DNA of 28,401 nt from Candidatus Cloacimonadota bacterium (GTDB lineage: Bacteria > Cloacimonadota > Cloacimonadia > JGIOTU-2): assembly GCA_014382685.1 (NCBI GenBank), contig JACNJG010000095.1, forward strand, positions 1-28,401. Reading direction: 5' to 3'. A program made the translations under genes and the position numbers. Positions 24,899 through 28,401 of this stretch are shown here, in pieces (the first letter of the stretch is position 1; each line of letters begins with the position of its first letter). The notes beneath the pieces are model-generated. The model worked only from the letters and a program-made list of their open reading frames with translations. It was not told the origin of the DNA and did no database searches.

Positions 24899-25684
24899 AT
24901 GCGAGTAGGATTTCTTCAATTCTATCCCAAACTGTTTCACGAGAAACAGAACCTTGATAAAATATCCTTGATGTTGCAAAATTGCAACACTGATCTTGTC
25001 GTACTTCCGGAGCTTTGCACAAGTGGTTATTCATTCAAATCCAAAGCAGAGATGGAACCTCTTTCTTCAGCTGATAGCGGTAGAATTCCCGATTTCTTCA
25101 AACATATTGCTGAACGTGAAGAGACAGCTCTTGTTGCTGGATTTCTTGAAAAAGATGGAGAGCTATTCTATAATTCTCAAATTCTTGTTGATCCTTTTGG
25201 AAATCAGACAATTTATCGTAAGACACATCTATTCCTTAACGAAAAGGATATTTTTGCACCTGGAAATACTGGTTTTAAAGTGGTCAAATACAAGAATGCA
25301 TTTCTTGGGCTTATGGTATGTTTTGACTGGATATTTCCGGAATCTGCCCGCACGCTGTCAATTATGGGTGCAGACATATTGTGTCATTCTGCGAATCTTG
25401 TAATGCCTTTCTGTCAAAAAGCTATGATCACCCGGTCAATTGAAAATCATGTATATACCATAACCGGGAATCGGATCGGGTCAGAAAAAAATAGGGATCA
25501 AGCACTTACTTTTACGGGAATGAGCCAGATAACAGATCCCCAGGGAAATATTTTGGTTAAAGCAGATCAAACCGAAGAAGTGCTCATGTCGGTTGACATC
25601 GATCCTGAAATTGCAAGAAACAAAATGATCACAGAAAAAAATCACCTGTTCGAGGATAGAAGAAAAGAATTTTACGATCTATAA
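24899..25684 (+). CDS. Carbon-nitrogen hydrolase (nitrilase superfamily)
   Basis: 261 residues, cytoplasmic. The complete Glu-Lys-Cys triad is visible: Glu38 in LPELCTSGY, Lys108 in YRKTHLF and Cys141 in MVCFDWIFPE. Length and motif spacing match amidase/omega-amidase/N-carbamoyl amidohydrolase members; the substrate cannot be fixed from sequence. Position directly after tldE (four bases) suggests one operon and perhaps a shared role in breaking down amide-containing peptide products, which is inference. A parS-like sequence lies in its 5' part. Confidence 0.88.
   Translation: MRVGFLQFYPKLFHEKQNLDKISLMLQNCNTDLVVLPELCTSGYSFKSKAEMEPLSSADSGRIPDFFKHIAEREETALVAGFLEKDGELFYNSQILVDPFGNQTIYRKTHLFLNEKDIFAPGNTGFKVVKYKNAFLGLMVCFDWIFPESARTLSIMGADILCHSANLVMPFCQKAMITRSIENHVYTITGNRIGSEKNRDQALTFTGMSQITDPQGNILVKADQTEEVLMSVDIDPEIARNKMITEKNHLFEDRRKEFYDL
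24933..24948. promoter_or_regulatory. parS-like site, one mismatch
   Basis: TGTTTCACGAGAAACA differs from the parS consensus at one of the 16 positions (A for T at the tenth, in the central CACGTG). It lies inside the nitrilase coding region, about 6.7 kb from the perfect site. Weak or secondary ParB binding is possible. Confidence 0.45.
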
Positions 25685-25731
25685 ATATTTCTTACATTAC
25701 TAAATACTTGTAATTCTAAGACGTCAAAAAC

Positions 25732-25737
25732 TTGACA
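25732..25737 (+). promoter_or_regulatory. -35-like TTGACA upstream of rpmH
   Basis: The 107-base gap 25685-25791 contains TTGACA at 25732-25737, about 54 bases before the rpmH start. No convincing -10 hexamer follows at 16-18 bases. GGAGG at 25780-25784, seven bases before the GTG, is a good ribosome-binding site. The first half of the gap is AT-rich with no clear terminator for the upstream operon. Confidence 0.35.
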
Positions 25738-25791
25738 CCAAATCAGGGCTCTCAGAATTGCACATTCTAAAGTACATCTGGAGGCTTAGCT

Positions 25792-25926
25792 GTGAAAAGA
25801 ACGTTTCAGCCACATAATAAACCGAAAAAAAGTTCTCATGGTTTTCGTAAAAGAATGAAAACCAAAGATGGTAGAGCAATATTCAAACGTCGCCGTGCAA
25901 AACGACGCAAAAGACTTTCTATATAA
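25792..25926 (+). CDS. rpmH: 50S ribosomal protein L34
   Basis: 44 residues, typical length. A very basic protein of the large ribosomal subunit. It begins VKRTFQPHNKPKKSSHGFRK (family: KRTFQPS...GFRxRM), followed by RMKTKDGRAIFKRRRAKRRK. It starts with GTG behind GGAGG. Six bases separate it from rnpA, forming the widely conserved rpmH-rnpA-yidD-yidC order. It was recognised by direct translation because it is short and starts with GTG. Confidence 0.97.
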   Translation: MKRTFQPHNKPKKSSHGFRKRMKTKDGRAIFKRRRAKRRKRLSI

Positions 25927-25932
25927 TGACGC

Positions 25933-26253
25933 GTGAAGAGAATTACCTCTCAAGCAGAATTTGATGCATTAAAAAATCATGGTAAACGTAAACGTACTCC
26001 ATATTTTGACCTTGTCTCATGTGCTATCAATAAGGACAACGACTTCGGACTTGCCGTTATTGTTTCAAAAAAAATTGCAAATGCCGTGAAAAGAAATAAG
26101 ATTAAACGCTGGATAAAGAATTTTGCTCATACCCATAATGATTTATTTCGTATAAATTATGACTATCTCGTAATAACTAAACATGGTATTTATGAATTCG
26201 GTCGTGACAATATATATAACGAACTTGAAAAAGTTCTTGAAGAACGTGAATAA
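25933..26253 (+). CDS. rnpA: Ribonuclease P protein component
   Basis: 106 residues. The protein cofactor of RNase P, which helps the catalytic RNA bind pre-tRNA 5' leaders. The signature NAVKRNKIKR (residues 50-59; family RNR motif) is present, with GLAVIVSKK just before it and FDL in the first strand. It starts with GTG at 25933; an in-frame stop at 25927 excludes an earlier start. No ribosome-binding site of its own is visible, so it probably depends on translation of rpmH six bases upstream. It overlaps yidD by eight bases. Confidence 0.95.
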   Translation: MKRITSQAEFDALKNHGKRKRTPYFDLVSCAINKDNDFGLAVIVSKKIANAVKRNKIKRWIKNFAHTHNDLFRINYDYLVITKHGIYEFGRDNIYNELEKVLEERE

Positions 26254-26467
26254 AATCATAAATAGTTTTTTCATACTTTTGATAACAGTTTATCAGAAAA
26301 TTATCTCGCCAATTTTTCCTGACACATGCCGCTTTTATCCATCATGTTCCGCTTATGCAAAGAATGCATTTCAGAAATATGGATTATTAAAAGCGATGTA
26401 TTTATCTTCCTGGCGCATACTTAGGTGCAATCCTTGGTCGCGAGGAGGATATGATCCACTACTTTAA
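26246..26467 (+). CDS. yidD: Membrane protein insertion efficiency factor YidD
   Basis: 73 residues from a GTG at 26246, the usual length for YidD. A longer frame exists upstream (ATG at 26183) but would lie far inside rnpA and precede the family start. An N-terminal amphipathic or membrane-associated helix is followed by the signature CRFYPSCSAYA and the closing RILRCNPWSRGGYDPL. It aids insertion of membrane proteins alongside YidC and Sec. It overlaps rnpA by eight bases and is followed 15 bases later by yidC. Confidence 0.95.
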   Translation: MNKIINSFFILLITVYQKIISPIFPDTCRFYPSCSAYAKNAFQKYGLLKAMYLSSWRILRCNPWSRGGYDPLL

Positions 26468-26482
26468 AGGATAAATAAATTT

Positions 26483-28114
26483 ATGGATAAAAAAACAATT
26501 ATTGCCCTCATTTTGATCTTCGTCGTATTTTATTTGAGCAGCAAATTTATGTGGAAACAACCCGCACAACCTCAAACACAGCAATCCCCAACAGAAAGTT
26601 CTAAGCAGGTTGTAAAACCACCAAAACCTTATGTCTCTCAAGACGAAGAAGAGTTCGAGGTTGATGCCACTTCATTTGGAGGGCAATCCGACATACCGTT
26701 AAATGATGCAATAATCCTTGAGAATGAGGACATAAAAGTAATTATGACAAATCGCGGCGGCAACATTAAACAAGTTGTCTTGAAAAATATAATAAATGAA
26801 ACCCGTGAAGATGCGGTGAATCTCTTTATCAAAGAAAATGGCATGTTCAATACTGTGTTTTATACGAGTAGTGATACTATTAATTTCAGAAAACAAAATC
26901 TTGAATACACTTATGATGAATTCACTGTTACTTTTTTTATTGAAAATGAGGGAAAAAGAATTTTTGAGAAACAATACTCATTAGATAATAACAACACGCT
27001 GGATGTTGCCATAAAAGCAAATGATATGGGCTTTATCGACGCTTACGATATTCAGCTTGACGCCGGCATCTACTATGATCAACTGGGAGATAAGCGCTTC
27101 AATACCTATATTGATGTTGTATCCTATGTAGATAATAAGATAGATAAGATCAACTTGAAAAAAGCAGCATCCGGTGCTACCCAATACGGAAACATTACCT
27201 GGACTGTTCTGAAATCAAAATATTTCATGATTGCTACAATCCCGGAGCGAACTGTAAAACTACGAGAGATATATGCTTCTGCAGATAATAATGCAATTAT
27301 GGAAAATATAAAAATCGAAGTAGGAAGAAATTCTATTGATCATTCATTCCAATTTTATTGCGGACCTGTTGATTATGACCGCCTACGTGCTTTTAACATT
27401 GGACTGGAAGATACCATGAATTTTGGCTGGAAGCCGCTTCGTCCCATAAGCAAATTGATCCTTAAACTATTGAAATTCATTTACTCTCTCATTCCAAATT
27501 ACGGTATTGCCATCATCATTCTTTCGACTATCATTAAGTTTGTATTTTATCCGTTAACCCACAAGAGTTTCACATCCGCCCAAAAAATGCAGCAGGTACA
27601 GCCGTACTTAAAAGAACTGCAAGCACAGCATAAAGGGAATCCCCAGAAGCTTCAGAAGGAAACCATGAAACTTTATAAAGAGCATGGGGTCAGTCCGTTA
27701 GGTGGTTGCTTGCCTCTGCTCATTCAGTTCCCATTTCTTTTTGCTTTATATCCTGTCCTCCAATCCACTATCGAGCTTCGTCATGCGGGTTTTATCTTTT
27801 GGCTGAAGGATCTTTCCGTTCCGGATCCATATTATATCCTGCCGATCCTCATGGGTATCACGATGTTCTTTCAGCAGAAGTTGATGTCCCAGAAACAAAC
27901 TCCAAATATGGATGAAAAGCAGCTTGCGCAACTCAAAACACAGAAATTCATGATGTATGGTATGCCAATTTTCTTTGTGTTCATATTCAAATCACTACCT
28001 GCGGGACTCGTACTTTATTGGTTTACGTATAACATACTTTCCGTGGTGGAGCAGCTTTCAATTAGAAAAAAAACTCAAGCACTTTCAAAAGAAATCATAG
28101 TTAATAAAAAATAA
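26483..28114 (+). CDS. yidC: Membrane protein insertase YidC
   Basis: 543 residues, the long Gram-negative type. An N-terminal signal-anchor helix (about 5-22) and a Pro/Gln linker lead into a periplasmic beta-sandwich domain (about 60-310). The conserved insertase domain (about 320-535) has five membrane segments, with NYGIAIIILSTIIKFVFYPLT, SPLGGCLPLLIQFPFLFALY and GLVLYWFTYNILS. The groove position that is Arg in E. coli is Lys352 here, a conservative change. It inserts inner-membrane proteins alone or with SecYEG. AAAGGA upstream supports the start. The SRP RNA gene follows 13 bases after the stop. Confidence 0.97.
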   Translation: MDKKTIIALILIFVVFYLSSKFMWKQPAQPQTQQSPTESSKQVVKPPKPYVSQDEEEFEVDATSFGGQSDIPLNDAIILENEDIKVIMTNRGGNIKQVVLKNIINETREDAVNLFIKENGMFNTVFYTSSDTINFRKQNLEYTYDEFTVTFFIENEGKRIFEKQYSLDNNNTLDVAIKANDMGFIDAYDIQLDAGIYYDQLGDKRFNTYIDVVSYVDNKIDKINLKKAASGATQYGNITWTVLKSKYFMIATIPERTVKLREIYASADNNAIMENIKIEVGRNSIDHSFQFYCGPVDYDRLRAFNIGLEDTMNFGWKPLRPISKLILKLLKFIYSLIPNYGIAIIILSTIIKFVFYPLTHKSFTSAQKMQQVQPYLKELQAQHKGNPQKLQKETMKLYKEHGVSPLGGCLPLLIQFPFLFALYPVLQSTIELRHAGFIFWLKDLSVPDPYYILPILMGITMFFQQKLMSQKQTPNMDEKQLAQLKTQKFMMYGMPIFFVFIFKSLPAGLVLYWFTYNILSVVEQLSIRKKTQALSKEIIVNKK

Positions 28115-28127
28115 TAAAGTTTGAATA

Positions 28128-28395
28128 GGGTGTGCTAGGCGGGAAGCCAGCGGTGTCCTGTAACCTGCAATCCGCTATAGCAGGGCTGAATTCCAATCTG
28201 CGAGATTTGATGTCTGTCTGTGTGTTATGCAAGTGGTGTTGAGAGTCAAGTCTAACGCAATCGGGCTCTGCGAATCTTGTCAGGACCGGAAGGTAGCAGC
28301 AATAAGCAGTTCGTCTGATGTGCCGTTAGTAATCTTGGCTTGAGCTAACTACATAGTGCCTTTCAGAATAGAATTTCAACGTGCGGTGCACACCC
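28128..28395 (+). ncRNA. ffs: Signal recognition particle RNA, large bacterial form
   Basis: 268 nt. The ends GGGTGTGC (28128-28135) and GCACACCC (28388-28395) pair perfectly as an eight-base-pair closing helix. The 5' part has an Alu-domain layout with CTAGGCGGG, the TGTAAC motif (28159-28164) and CCGCTATAGCAGGG. The helix-8 core GTCAGGACCGGAAGGTAGCA carries the GGAA tetraloop (28288-28291) and the asymmetric AGCAGC side that binds Ffh. This is the long, Alu-containing form rather than the ~110-nt E. coli form. A run of T directly after the closing helix at the window edge looks like a terminator. It lies 13 bases after yidC and may share its transcript. Confidence 0.95.
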
Positions 28396-28401
28396 ATTTT
28401 T

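Overview
The window reads as an origin-proximal chromosomal segment from a Gram-negative-type (diderm) bacterium of the FCB/Cloacimonadota kind. The signs are AT-rich DNA, long exported proteins with C-terminal type IX secretion (Por) sorting domains, YidC with a large periplasmic domain, a secretin, the MEP isoprenoid enzyme Dxs, and a large Alu-containing bacterial SRP RNA. The phylum is inferred from protein style only. No mobile element, CRISPR array, tRNA or rRNA was seen. Coding density is high, and the longest gap without a gene is about 110 bases.

Left part (1-12053, + strand): a compact type IV pilus/type II secretion-like locus. It starts with two surface or pilus-associated beta-solenoid proteins, the first cut by the window edge. 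Next come a membrane histidine-kinase-like protein that stops after its phosphoacceptor helix, and a response regulator with a cyclic-nucleotide-binding-like output domain. The machine genes follow, nearly without gaps: a PilT-like ATPase, a PilM-PilN-TPR fusion, a PilO-PilP fusion, a short secretin, and a lipoprotein with fibronectin-like and LVIVD-propeller domains. No pilin, PilB extension ATPase or PilC platform protein is in view, so the machine is either completed upstream of the window or elsewhere, or is unusual.

Middle part (12091-17855, + strand): two exported proteins with T9SS-type tails. The larger has a beta-helix, carboxypeptidase-regulatory-like domains and two copies of a module that the smaller one also carries. 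A perfect-palindrome terminator separates them. A cytoplasmic PAS hybrid histidine kinase with a receiver domain follows.

Right part: a minus-strand run queD-engB-dxs-mnmE (22059 down to 17861) diverges from plus-strand tldD-tldE-nitrilase (22172-25684). Then comes the conserved plus-strand block rpmH-rnpA-yidD-yidC, with the SRP RNA 13 bases downstream. A perfect 16-base parS centromere sequence lies inside mnmE, and a one-mismatch version lies inside the nitrilase gene. Together with the rpmH block they suggest that the window lies near the replication origin, although dnaA, parA and parB are not in view.

The most unusual content is the condensed, fused pilus-type locus with its kinase-less histidine protein and altered PilT Asp box, followed by the parS placement and the yidC-SRP RNA linkage.
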